Shown: positions 47,411-54,306 of the stretch, piece after piece
Numbering within the stretch: the stretch's first letter is position 1
How the letters are laid out: the number at the start of each line of letters is the position of its first letter
DNA from: Lacrimispora xylanolytica
GTDB lineage: Bacteria > Bacillota > Clostridia > Lachnospirales > Lachnospiraceae
Length of the DNA stretch: 64,000 nt
Reading direction: 5' to 3'
NCBI RefSeq assembly: GCF_026723765.1
Contig: NZ_CP113524.1
Coordinates: forward strand, 1,039,001 to 1,103,000
Notes under the pieces: generated by a model
Database searches by the model: none
The model's input: only the letters and a program-made list of their open reading frames with translations
Told to the model about the DNA's origin: nothing
Program-made: the position numbers and the translations under genes

Positions 47411-48163
47411 TTGAGAAGGAGATTCATGTTACTTGCAATATCATTTTTTACAATATCGGGGATAGCAGGCTGTCGGACCGCCAAGGTTCAAAGTGATAAT
47501 GTGAAACTTGAAAGTCAAAGTCATATTCAAAAGGATGCAAAGGAAGAAACAATGGAATCCGACGATAAAAAATCGGAGAAATCTTCGGTTGATAATGGCT
47601 GGCAACAATCGTATAAAGACATAATAACTTATGCAAAAGAATATTTAGTCGATCCATATGGCTTAAGGGAAGGAAATGGTTCTGACCGTTGGGCCTACGT
47701 AAGCCTTCACGATTTTAATAATGACGGCATACCGGAATTAATATTAGGTGATTCCGTATCTATTAGTATATTTACATATCAAAATAACAAGGCTGAAAAG
47801 GTGATTGATTTATATGAGCCGGAAGGCTGGTATTCCATTAATAATATATATTATAGAAGAAACAGCCTCTTTCTAGTCAGCAATGGAACCAGTGGGTCCG
47901 GGTATGTATGCTTAACCTATAAGGATGGTAAATACGTGACAGGCTTCTACGATGATTATAATCCTACCATGGCAGCCGTCAATGAAGAAGATACCACTTA
48001 CAGAGAGTTTGGAAAGATTTTTAATATATCTGATCTGTCAGAAAATGAAAAAGTCCCCTTGGTCATGTTGGATGCCAATTATGAGGATATCACTATACGA
48101 ATCAAGGAGGGGGAACCAAACATTCCACTGAGTAAAATCGATCTGTCAAAATTGTCATTATAA
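47411..48163 (+). CDS. Putative lipoprotein with an FG-GAP-like motif
   Basis: About 250 residues. The N-terminus reads (M)RRRFMLLAISFFTISGIAGC, a lipoprotein signal with lipobox IAGC. A TTG at 47411 keeps the basic n-region such signals need. ATG at 47426 fits AAGGAG better by spacing but leaves no positive charge. A charged linker (~20-60) leads to a domain with HDFNNDGIPELILGDSVSISIFTYQ, a DxNxDGxxEL calcium-loop/FG-GAP-type motif, followed by beta-rich sequence. No enzyme motif is seen. It begins the AT-rich accessory region. Confidence 0.7.
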   Translation: MRRRFMLLAISFFTISGIAGCRTAKVQSDNVKLESQSHIQKDAKEETMESDDKKSEKSSVDNGWQQSYKDIITYAKEYLVDPYGLREGNGSDRWAYVSLHDFNNDGIPELILGDSVSISIFTYQNNKAEKVIDLYEPEGWYSINNIYYRRNSLFLVSNGTSGSGYVCLTYKDGKYVTGFYDDYNPTMAAVNEEDTTYREFGKIFNISDLSENEKVPLVMLDANYEDITIRIKEGEPNIPLSKIDLSKLSL

Positions 48164-48311
48164 TATCAAAGTTAGACATAAAAATATAAAGAAATACAAA
48201 TAAAGAGTGCAGTTTTTGTTGTAAGAACTGGTTCTATCTATCCGCTGCTGTTCAAGCAGCCAACTAAAAGACTTATTAAAAATTATCTGTGAATCAGTGA
48301 TGTTACAGGTG

Positions 48312-48340
48312 ATGGGCCCCCATTTGGTGGTCCATTTTTT
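48312..48340 (+). terminator. Terminator downstream of the lipoprotein gene
   Basis: ATGGGCC...GGTCCAT arms (48312-48335) form a stem with one mismatch and one G-T pair, followed by six T. Confidence 0.7.
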
Positions 48341-48576
48341 CTTTTCACTTCTTATGTTGCATTCCCAAATATATCCCCAATTATTCGGATTACTCACCTG
48401 TCTTTTCTTAATATAACCAGTTTACAAGTGAATTTTCAGATTACAGCACAGTATAACTGTATATATGAATAGTTAAATATAGATTGTTATTAGATAATAA
48501 TAAAGTTTTGAACACTTTGTTAAAAATTTATTTATTGTATTCTGATTTACATATAATACCGGACAATAACTCTTGA

Positions 48577-48620
48577 AACACTGAATAAGAAGATTTTTCT
48601 TCCTCTTGTTCAGTGTTTTT
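48577..48620 (+). terminator. Second terminator-like hairpin
   Basis: AACACTGAA (48577-48585) pairs with TTCAGTGTT (48609-48617), with further inner AAGA/TCTT pairing and a T tail. Apart from this and the hairpin at 48312, the 587-base gap 48164-48750 is AT-rich and I see no gene in it. Confidence 0.7.
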
Positions 48621-48702
48621 AACGTGTTTTATAAAAGTGATAGTTTTTTAACTAAAATCAATTAGTAAGAACAAAAAAACATTTTATCTGTAAAAAATCT
48701 AG

Positions 48703-48730
48703 TTTACAATTTTACCCTTTTTTTCTTTTT
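48703..48730 (+). promoter_or_regulatory. Possible TcdR-type promoter of the small sigma factor gene
   Basis: TTTACA (48703-48708), 16 bases, CTTTTT (48725-48730). TTTACA is the -35 used by clostridial group-5 sigma factors (TcdR, BotR, TetR, UviA), which often drive their own genes. The leader would be only about 14 bases but includes the AGGAGG. Tentative. Confidence 0.35.
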
Positions 48731-48750
48731 ACCTTTTAGGAGGGAAGAAA

Positions 48751-49290
48751 ATGGGAGATAGTATTCAAAAACTAATAAAGGAATATAAAGATGGGAACAA
48801 AGAGAAATTCTTACTGATTGCAGATAAAATGGAACCGCTTATAAGCAAATATGTTCGTCTTTTGTATAAGGACGAAAAAGAGGACATGCATTCAGAATTC
48901 GTACTTTGTCTTTTGGAGGCAGTTAATTCCATGGGGTATTATCAGGAAGAGGGGCAATGTATTTACTTTCTAAGCAGAGCATTGAAGAACAGATTTTTAG
49001 AATTGTACAAAAAGAGTAAGCTGCATTTTGACAGAGAGATGGTAATGGAGGATGATTTCTTTACAAACATGGATATGGATCAATCGGAATTTGAAGATTG
49101 TGTCTTTCTGGAGGATTTAAAAGGATTGATGGGGAAGCAGGAGGGAAAACAGTACCATATTCTTTGCGACATTGTTTTCAGGGACGAGTCCGATGCTGTC
49201 ATTGCAGAAAAGAATCTGGTGTCCCGTCAATACGTTCACCGGGTCAGAAAAAATTTTTATAACCTGTTAAAAGAGAAATATTTTAAGTAG
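48751..49290 (+). CDS. Small sigma-70-family factor, TcdR/UviA-like
   Basis: A 179-residue protein. The N-terminal part resembles sigma region 2: SKYVRLLYKDEKEDMHSEFVLCLLEAVNS, then YFLSRALKNRFLELYKKSK. An acidic linker is followed by a C-terminal region-4-like helix-turn-helix (HILCDIVFRDESDAVIAEKNLVSRQYVHRVRKNFYNLLKEKYF). Size and layout fit the clostridial group-5 sigma factors that control toxin or bacteriocin genes. The next gene encodes a holin of the TcdE type, the arrangement seen with TcdR/TcdE and UviA/UviB. No toxin or bacteriocin gene was recognised nearby. AGGAGGG precedes the ATG. Confidence 0.72.
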   Translation: MGDSIQKLIKEYKDGNKEKFLLIADKMEPLISKYVRLLYKDEKEDMHSEFVLCLLEAVNSMGYYQEEGQCIYFLSRALKNRFLELYKKSKLHFDREMVMEDDFFTNMDMDQSEFEDCVFLEDLKGLMGKQEGKQYHILCDIVFRDESDAVIAEKNLVSRQYVHRVRKNFYNLLKEKYFK

Positions 49291-49332
49291 GAACCACATT
49301 ACATAACAAATCAATTGGGAAGGAGATTAAGC

Positions 49333-49809
49333 ATGGATAAAAAAATATTTGTAGAAAAGGGCACGATGGGGGCAATAGGTGCGTGGGTCATGGATCAATT
49401 TGATTTGTTAATACCAACTGTATTTTTATTAACCTTGTTGATGATCATTGATTATCTTTCCGGTATGCTGGCATCAAAAAAGGAGGCTCTTGATCATCCC
49501 AATAACAGGCAATATGGTTGGAACAGTAAAAAAAGCCTGTTAGGCATTTATAAAAAGGCAAGCTACATATTCATCATATTTGTGGCAATCTGCACCGATT
49601 ACATTATTTATAAATTTACATCAGAATTAGGCATTAAATTTGAACATAAAACAATATTTGGTCTGCTGGTATCTATATGGCTGATCATGAATGAGCTCAT
49701 TTCTATTTTAGAAAATGCAGGGCGGATGGGGGCCAATCTTCCGGACTTTTTAAAAAAGGTATTGACCGAAATGCAAGGCACCATAGAAAAAAAGGGAAAG
49801 AAATTGTAA
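49333..49809 (+). CDS. Holin of the TcdE / phage_holin_4 family
   Basis: A 158-residue protein with three or four membrane segments: LLIPTVFLLTLLMIIDYLSGML (~20-45), YIFIIFVAICTDYIIYKF (~75-95) and IFGLLVSIWLIMNELISILENA (~105-127). The segments IDYLSGMLASKKE, NSKKSLLGIYKK and NELISILENAGRMGANLPDFLKKVL are typical of toxin-secretion/phage-lysis holins. TcdE-type holins let large proteins leave the cell without a signal peptide. It lies 42 bases after the sigma factor gene. No endolysin or phage gene is near. ATG at 49333 follows GGAAGGAG. Confidence 0.88.
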   Translation: MDKKIFVEKGTMGAIGAWVMDQFDLLIPTVFLLTLLMIIDYLSGMLASKKEALDHPNNRQYGWNSKKSLLGIYKKASYIFIIFVAICTDYIIYKFTSELGIKFEHKTIFGLLVSIWLIMNELISILENAGRMGANLPDFLKKVLTEMQGTIEKKGKKL

Positions 49810-49840
49810 CATACCGGTTACAAGGATTTCCTTCCCTTTT
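49790..49840. terminator. Bidirectional terminator between holin and agrB
   Basis: AAAAGGGAA (49790-49798) pairs with TTCCCTTTT (49832-49840), with an inner TTGTAAC/GTTACAA stem (49804-49823). A and T tracts flank both sides, suiting the two convergent genes. Confidence 0.75.
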
Positions 49841-49845
49841 CCTGA

Positions 49846-50415
49846 TTATTTCGTTTTCCTGTTGAATTTAGAAATCACCAATGTGATAAAGACAAGAAGA
49901 TAGGTTAATGCCAGGAGTAAAAGGTACCGGTCCCATTGAAGCATTAGAAACCCCAATGCAGCCAGGAAGCTGAGTAAGAAGGTAAGATTTGTTTTTCGTA
50001 CAAATTCTTGATTCTCCTCCTCATCCACTGGTCGGTTTGGATGGTTATAGGATCCGGTAAGTTTAATAGCTGTCAATAAAACAAGAAATAGGATAAAAGA
50101 AACAGGGGCACTTAAATGAATATACTTTACAAGGAACAAAATCGTCGTCATGGTCATACAGGAGAAAACCAGGCAGGAATAATAGGATTCCAGATGAAGT
50201 CCTCCATTAAAGGAACGGAGAGGAATAAAAAATAAGAAAAACAGGAGACATTCGATTTCCATATGCAGCACAACGGCGATGATGACGCTGCAAATAAAAT
50301 TGAGAAACAGTTCTAAAAAGCTTTGAAATCCGTAAAGGTAAATATCGTAGTTCTCTTTGGGAATGACTCCTTTTTTCATAATGTAATTTGTAAATACAAT
50401 GGATAGCCGTTCCAT
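49846..50415 (-). CDS. agrB: AgrB-like peptide-processing membrane protease
   Basis: A 189-residue protein with four to six membrane segments. The accessory-gene-regulator-B catalytic pair is His74 and Cys81 in FIPLRSFNGGLHLESYYSC (His77/Cys84 in the staphylococcal protein). AgrB cuts the C-terminal tail of AgrD and forms the thiolactone ring. ATG at 50415 has GGAGG upstream; a longer frame from 50484 overlaps the kinase gene and is not favoured. The matching agrD is not beside it but at 53245 on the other strand. Confidence 0.88.
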   Translation of the reverse strand: MERLSIVFTNYIMKKGVIPKENYDIYLYGFQSFLELFLNFICSVIIAVVLHMEIECLLFFLFFIPLRSFNGGLHLESYYSCLVFSCMTMTTILFLVKYIHLSAPVSFILFLVLLTAIKLTGSYNHPNRPVDEEENQEFVRKTNLTFLLSFLAALGFLMLQWDRYLLLLALTYLLVFITLVISKFNRKTK

Positions 50416-50464
50416 CAGCCAACCTCCTGCTTTAATTGTAGGAAAAAAGATTTGAACTCTTTTG

Positions 50465-51730
50465 TCATGTTTCTCCGCCCTCATAAAGGATGACGGCGGC
50501 CTTAAAAATGTTACCTTCTGTCTCTGTTATCACTTCTCCGTTATAAGTGGCAACGGCCTGTTCAATGGAAAGCATACCCATAACATGCTTTGATGGGGAA
50601 TCTTTTGAGGAATCTTCTAAGGTATTCCATACCACGATGGAGAGGATTTCCTTCTGATAAGTCATTTGAATTCCAATCATTCGTTTTCCGTTTTGGATAT
50701 GACGGCAAGCGTTCAGGGCATTTTCCAGAAGGTTTCCAAGAATAATCGTAAGGTTCCCATTCTGGAATGGGAGAACAGGAGGTATAAAAATATTGGCGTT
50801 AAATTCAATGTGCTCCTTTTGAGCCACAGAGCACTTATAATTCACCAGAGAATCTACCACGATGTTTCCGCTGCGTGAGATTTCATGGATTTTCCTTGAG
50901 GTACCGTTTTCCAGCAGGGCTGTTAAGTAATGGACAGCTTCTTCATTTTTATTAGCATTTACCATTCCTAACAGGCAGATAAGGTGCTGTTTGATATCGT
51001 GACGAAGCATTCTTAACTCAGCGTCCTGAACTTCCCTTTCCTTTGCCTGCTGATTGCAAAGGTCCAACTGCTGCTCATAAAGCAGGGTCTTTTTCTGGTA
51101 ATCCGTATTCTGGGCCAGGGACTCAAATACCTCAAAAATCACATAATTAATAAATAAAAGTAAAATGCCTGAAATAAAAGAAAATAATAATTCGTCACTG
51201 GATTGATTGCTGATTACAAAGATGTTATGCATGATGTAGATGCTTCCTGCCGGCACAATAAAAAGGATAGCCATATATCGAAAGGAGATATCGGTGATAC
51301 TTCTCTGCTGCAGGCAGTTGCCTGTGATGATTGCAAAAACAAGCATTAAAATCTTGGAAATAATGTTTCCTGAAAGTCCGGAGCTATCATCAAATTTCAG
51401 CATATATAAGATCATGTGGACAATAATCTCCACCAGCATCCAGATCGCACAGATGAGAAATGAAAAGATGGAACACTTTCTTAAGCTTTCCGAATGAGCG
51501 CTGCTGGTGACTAAAAATACAAAAAACATGTTTAACAGTAATGTAATGACCGGTGAAAGTGGTTCTCCCATGCCAACGTATACCTGAAAAAGAAAATAGG
51601 CGATCCAGACCAGGTAATTAGGCAGTTTTAAGGGAGTAGGAAGAAAAAAAGCATGGATACATTTTCTTATGACCAGGATATAAAAAAGTGCAAGAAACGG
51701 GCTTACTATGGCAGTAGAAAGCATATTCAC
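50465..51730 (-). CDS. agrC: AgrC-like sensor histidine kinase
   Basis: About 421 residues. Six or so N-terminal membrane segments form a peptide sensor (~1-200). A coiled-coil linker leads to the HPK10-type kinase core with phosphoaccepting His244 in RMLRHDIKQHL and the N-box NLTIILGNLLENALNAC. The ATP-lid is short, as usual for this class. It should sense the cyclic peptide made from AgrD and phosphorylate the response regulator whose gene ends just upstream. GTG at 51730 gives good spacing to AGGTG; ATG at 51724 and GTG at 51766 are alternatives. Confidence 0.87.
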   Translation of the reverse strand: MNMLSTAIVSPFLALFYILVIRKCIHAFFLPTPLKLPNYLVWIAYFLFQVYVGMGEPLSPVITLLLNMFFVFLVTSSAHSESLRKCSIFSFLICAIWMLVEIIVHMILYMLKFDDSSGLSGNIISKILMLVFAIITGNCLQQRSITDISFRYMAILFIVPAGSIYIMHNIFVISNQSSDELLFSFISGILLLFINYVIFEVFESLAQNTDYQKKTLLYEQQLDLCNQQAKEREVQDAELRMLRHDIKQHLICLLGMVNANKNEEAVHYLTALLENGTSRKIHEISRSGNIVVDSLVNYKCSVAQKEHIEFNANIFIPPVLPFQNGNLTIILGNLLENALNACRHIQNGKRMIGIQMTYQKEILSIVVWNTLEDSSKDSPSKHVMGMLSIEQAVATYNGEVITETEGNIFKAAVILYEGGET

Positions 51731-51734
51731 AGGA

Positions 51735-52472
51735 TCAGACACCTGCCTTTCTGCTTGCCAGATCACATAACTGCATCCTTATCTTTTTCTGCCTGTCCTC
51801 GCTGATCTGAAGTGTAATCTGCTCACCGTTATTTTCAATGACCAGATTGGAGAAATTCATCTTTCTTACGTAATCATAATTTACCAGATAAGACTGATGG
51901 ATTCTTAAGTATCGCTGGTTGATTTCCTTTAGATCTTTTTCTACGTCATTTAACTTTCCGTAGAAAAATTCCTCTTCACCATTATTAAGATAAATATGTA
52001 TGATCCGGTTCCGGCTTTCAAAATAAATAACATCCTTTAGGGCGACCTTTTTGATCTCTTTATTAAAGTTAAACTGATAATAAACGTTATTTTCGCTGAT
52101 CCTCTGGTAAGCTTCATGAAAATACTGGGAGAATTTCGAATGATCCAAAGGCTTTGACAGGAAACGGAATGGCTCTACTTCAAATAACTCTTTTAAGTAC
52201 TGCTCATACCCGGAGATATAAATTAATAATACCGATTTATCGGTCTCTCTGATATGGCGGGCAGCTTCAATTCCGTTTTGCTGGGACATTTCAATATCCA
52301 GATATATGAGGTCAAATATGTTTCCCTGGCGGATATATTTTTCAAGCATAACACCATCAAAAAATACATCGATTTCTATTTCAATTCCATTAGCTTCCGC
52401 TTCAGCTCTTAATGTTTTTTCTAACATACCTGTGAACAGAAAATCATCATCACAAATTGCGACTCGTAACAT
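51735..52472 (-). CDS. agrA: AgrA-like LytTR response regulator
   Basis: A 245-residue protein with a receiver domain (MLRVAICDDDFLFTGML; phospho-Asp near 60 in DLIYLDIEM; Lys in FRFLSKPLD) and a C-terminal LytTR DNA-binding domain (KDVIYFESRNRIIHIYLNNGEEEFFYGKL, RYLRIHQSYLVNYDYVRKM). LytTR proteins bind pairs of ~9-base direct repeats about 21 bases apart; such a pair precedes agrD. The gene is first in the leftward agrA-agrC-agrB set. The 337-base gap 52473-52809 upstream is AT-rich with a small CGGG-TATA-CCCG hairpin near 52560. Confidence 0.9.
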   Translation of the reverse strand: MLRVAICDDDFLFTGMLEKTLRAEAEANGIEIEIDVFFDGVMLEKYIRQGNIFDLIYLDIEMSQQNGIEAARHIRETDKSVLLIYISGYEQYLKELFEVEPFRFLSKPLDHSKFSQYFHEAYQRISENNVYYQFNFNKEIKKVALKDVIYFESRNRIIHIYLNNGEEEFFYGKLNDVEKDLKEINQRYLRIHQSYLVNYDYVRKMNFSNLVIENNGEQITLQISEDRQKKIRMQLCDLASRKAGV

Positions 52473-52809
52473 ATTCTCACTTCCTTAATTTAGTTTTTAC
52501 AACAGTTTCCATTACTTGCCAAGCATCAAGGGGGTGTGCTTTGTAATCGGCATGATTTTCCGGGTATATCCCGAAAAATATGGTAACAAACAACATATAT
52601 TATACTATATAATTGTTTTATTTTGTATAGAAGTATTAGCTATAGTATGAATAAAAAATGAGAGAAATGGAATAAGGAAAAATTACAAATAACCTCGTAA
52701 TTTCAACAAGTTAAGTATTTTGTAAGGGAAATGTTATATTTTCGTATTGCTCTGCAAAGCAGAAGCACAATCTGACATATTATTACAGATGGAAGTGAGG
52801 TGATGCTAT

Positions 52810-53118
52810 TTGAATTTATATTTGTTTTTACTACTTGCGGTGGGGATGCTTATTTTAATCACGTATTTGTTCTTTACCATCTTTGATAAAGATTTTTTAA
52901 TAAAGTCAGATAGAAAAATTTACAATATAAATTTTATTATTACGATTATCATTACCAATTATTTAGAATGGAGTGAAATTAAATTCCAATATAGTAATGA
53001 ATTTCTGCTGGAAAATTTGATTTCCCTATTTAATCTAATCAATATATTGCTTTGTCTGACCCTTTTGCTGTTAATAATCTTTGCAAAAGACCGGAATGAA
53101 ATCAAAAAAAGAGGTTAA
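52810..53118 (+). CDS. Small membrane protein of unknown function in the agr region
   Basis: A 102-residue protein, mostly hydrophobic, with three likely membrane segments (LYLFLLLAVGMLILITYLFF; IYNINFIITIIITNY; LFNLINILLCLTLLLLIIF) and a basic C-terminus. The start is a TTG at 52810 with GAGGTG seven bases upstream. I do not recognise the family. Its place between agrA and agrD, in the same direction as agrD, hints at a role in the same system, but nothing in the sequence proves this. Confidence 0.6.
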   Translation: MNLYLFLLLAVGMLILITYLFFTIFDKDFLIKSDRKIYNINFIITIIITNYLEWSEIKFQYSNEFLLENLISLFNLINILLCLTLLLLIIFAKDRNEIKKRG

Positions 53119-53148
53119 TTCATTCTTTGAAGTAATAGGTGGAAAAAA

Positions 53149-53208
53149 TTACATGCAGTACCGTTATTATTACATTGTGATATATTTTTTGTACCAAGAT
53201 ACTATAAT
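53149..53208 (+). promoter_or_regulatory. agrD promoter with LytTR-type direct repeats
   Basis: TATAAT (53203-53208) has no -35 at normal distance. Upstream, TTACATGCAG (from 53149) and TTACATTGTG (from 53170) are direct repeats 21 bases apart, the spacing used by AgrA/LytTR dimers. Activation by the AgrA-like protein is inferred. Confidence 0.45.
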
Positions 53209-53244
53209 GAACCCATCTTATAGAATATGATGGAGGTAGTTACT

Positions 53245-53385
53245 ATGAAAAGTAAAACAAACAATACAGCAAAATTCATGGAGAAGCTGGCTAGAAAGTC
53301 TTTAGAGCTGGCAGCAGAAAGCAGATGCATGTACATATACCATCAACCTAAGATGCCTGCAGAGCTAAAGCAGTTTAAGAAATAG
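53245..53385 (+). CDS. agrD: AgrD-like autoinducing peptide precursor
   Basis: A 46-residue gene. The N-terminal part is an amphipathic helix (KFMEKLARKSLELAAES). Cys28 starts the ring region CMYIY (28-32), and the tail HQPKMPAELKQFKK matches clostridial cyclic-lactone autoinducer precursors, in which a conserved QPKMP-type segment follows the ring. AgrB would cut after Tyr32 and close a thiolactone between Cys28 and the Tyr32 carboxyl; the mature N-terminus is unknown. GGAGGT (53232-53237) precedes the ATG. It is separated from agrB by about 2.8 kb and is on the opposite strand. Confidence 0.85.
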   Translation: MKSKTNNTAKFMEKLARKSLELAAESRCMYIYHQPKMPAELKQFKK

Positions 53386-53484
53386 TCTGCTGAGATTTTT
53401 CACTCGTTTGCTCACTCCCATTATGGAATCATAAAAAATGGCTATACTCTTTGTATATTTCCAAATGGAAAAAGGAGGAAGCAA

Positions 53485-54108
53485 ATGAGAATTCCAAAGC
53501 ACATTGGAATCATACCTGATGGAAACCGGCGCTGGGCACTGGAGCAGGGAATGAAAAAAGAAGACGGATATGATAATGGAATTTCTCCGGGAATGGACCT
53601 ATATTATATCTGTAAAGATATGGGAATTGAAGAAATGACCTTTTACGGCTTTACTGCGGATAACACCAAGCGTCCCACCACACAGCGGGAGGCATTCTCA
53701 GAAGCATGTATCAAAGCGGTAGAGAGATTATCAAAAGAAGACGCAGAGCTTCTGGTACTGGGAAAAACATCATCAGCCATGTTTCCTGAGAGATTAAAGC
53801 CCTATACCACCAGATCCAGATTTGGTGAAGGAGGCATGAAAATTAATTTTCTCATAAACTATAGCTGGGAGTGGGATTTAGGGCTTCAAGACGGAGCCAT
53901 AGGACCTCAGTTAAAGACCTCTGATGTTTCAAGAATTGATTTGGTGATCCGCTGGGGCGGACGGAGAAGGTTGTCTGGTTTTTTACCCGTTCAATCGGTC
54001 TATTCAGACATGTACATTGTAGATGATTACTGGCCTGATTTCAGACCGCAGCATATTTATGATGCTGTAGAATGGTATTCCAGACAGGATGTGACCCTAG
54101 GGGGGTAA
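53485..54108 (+). CDS. Divergent cis-prenyltransferase (UppS-like)
   Basis: A 207-residue relative of undecaprenyl-diphosphate synthase. IPKHIGIIPDGNRRWALEQG keeps the catalytic Asp12, FTADNTKRP corresponds to STENWKRP, and SDMYIVDDYWPDF matches the late SELYFTDxLWPDF block. Differences from canonical UppS: the GH pair is GY, RT(G/S)GExR is RWGGRRR with the Glu lost, and the protein is 30-40 residues short. It is probably not the main lipid-carrier enzyme; a short-chain or specialised prenyl product, or loss of activity, are possible. It has AGGAGG before the ATG and its own terminator. Confidence 0.8.
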   Translation: MRIPKHIGIIPDGNRRWALEQGMKKEDGYDNGISPGMDLYYICKDMGIEEMTFYGFTADNTKRPTTQREAFSEACIKAVERLSKEDAELLVLGKTSSAMFPERLKPYTTRSRFGEGGMKINFLINYSWEWDLGLQDGAIGPQLKTSDVSRIDLVIRWGGRRRLSGFLPVQSVYSDMYIVDDYWPDFRPQHIYDAVEWYSRQDVTLGG

Positions 54109-54126
54109 TGAGTATTCGTTTCCATA

Positions 54127-54167
54127 GAAAAAAGCAGCGGTTTTATTCTTAAATCCGCTGCTTTTTT
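54127..54167. terminator. Bidirectional terminator after the UppS-like gene
   Basis: GCAGCGG (54134-54140) pairs with CCGCTGC (54155-54161), flanked by A-run before and six T after. Confidence 0.88.
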
Positions 54168-54299
54168 ATGATATAGGAAAGTTTTGCGAACTCCCCTATA
54201 TCATAAAAAGCACTCCGTGCAGGATGCACATGACGCTTAAGAGGAAGATGTCACTAAAGTGACGGCGCGTCAGCGCCAGAGTCTGACAAGTCAGACTCT
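54168..54299. repeat. Chain of five hairpins in a short intergenic gap
   Basis: ATGATATAGG (54168-54177) with CCTATATCAT (54195-54204); GCAC-TCC-GTGC (54210-54220); GTCAC (54250-54254) with GTGAC (54259-54263); GGCGC-GTCA-GCGCC (54264-54277); AGAGTCTGAC (54278-54287) with GTCAGACTCT (54290-54299). The last three are directly adjacent. No T-runs follow. The function is unknown; possibilities include a mobile palindromic repeat or a structured RNA. Confidence 0.7.
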
Positions 54300-54306
54300 T
54301 TCTAGC

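Noticed and set aside
49333-49809. Holin as part of a prophage
   Set aside because: No capsid, tail, integrase, endolysin or attachment-site repeats are nearby; the sigma partner fits a toxin-release type cassette better.
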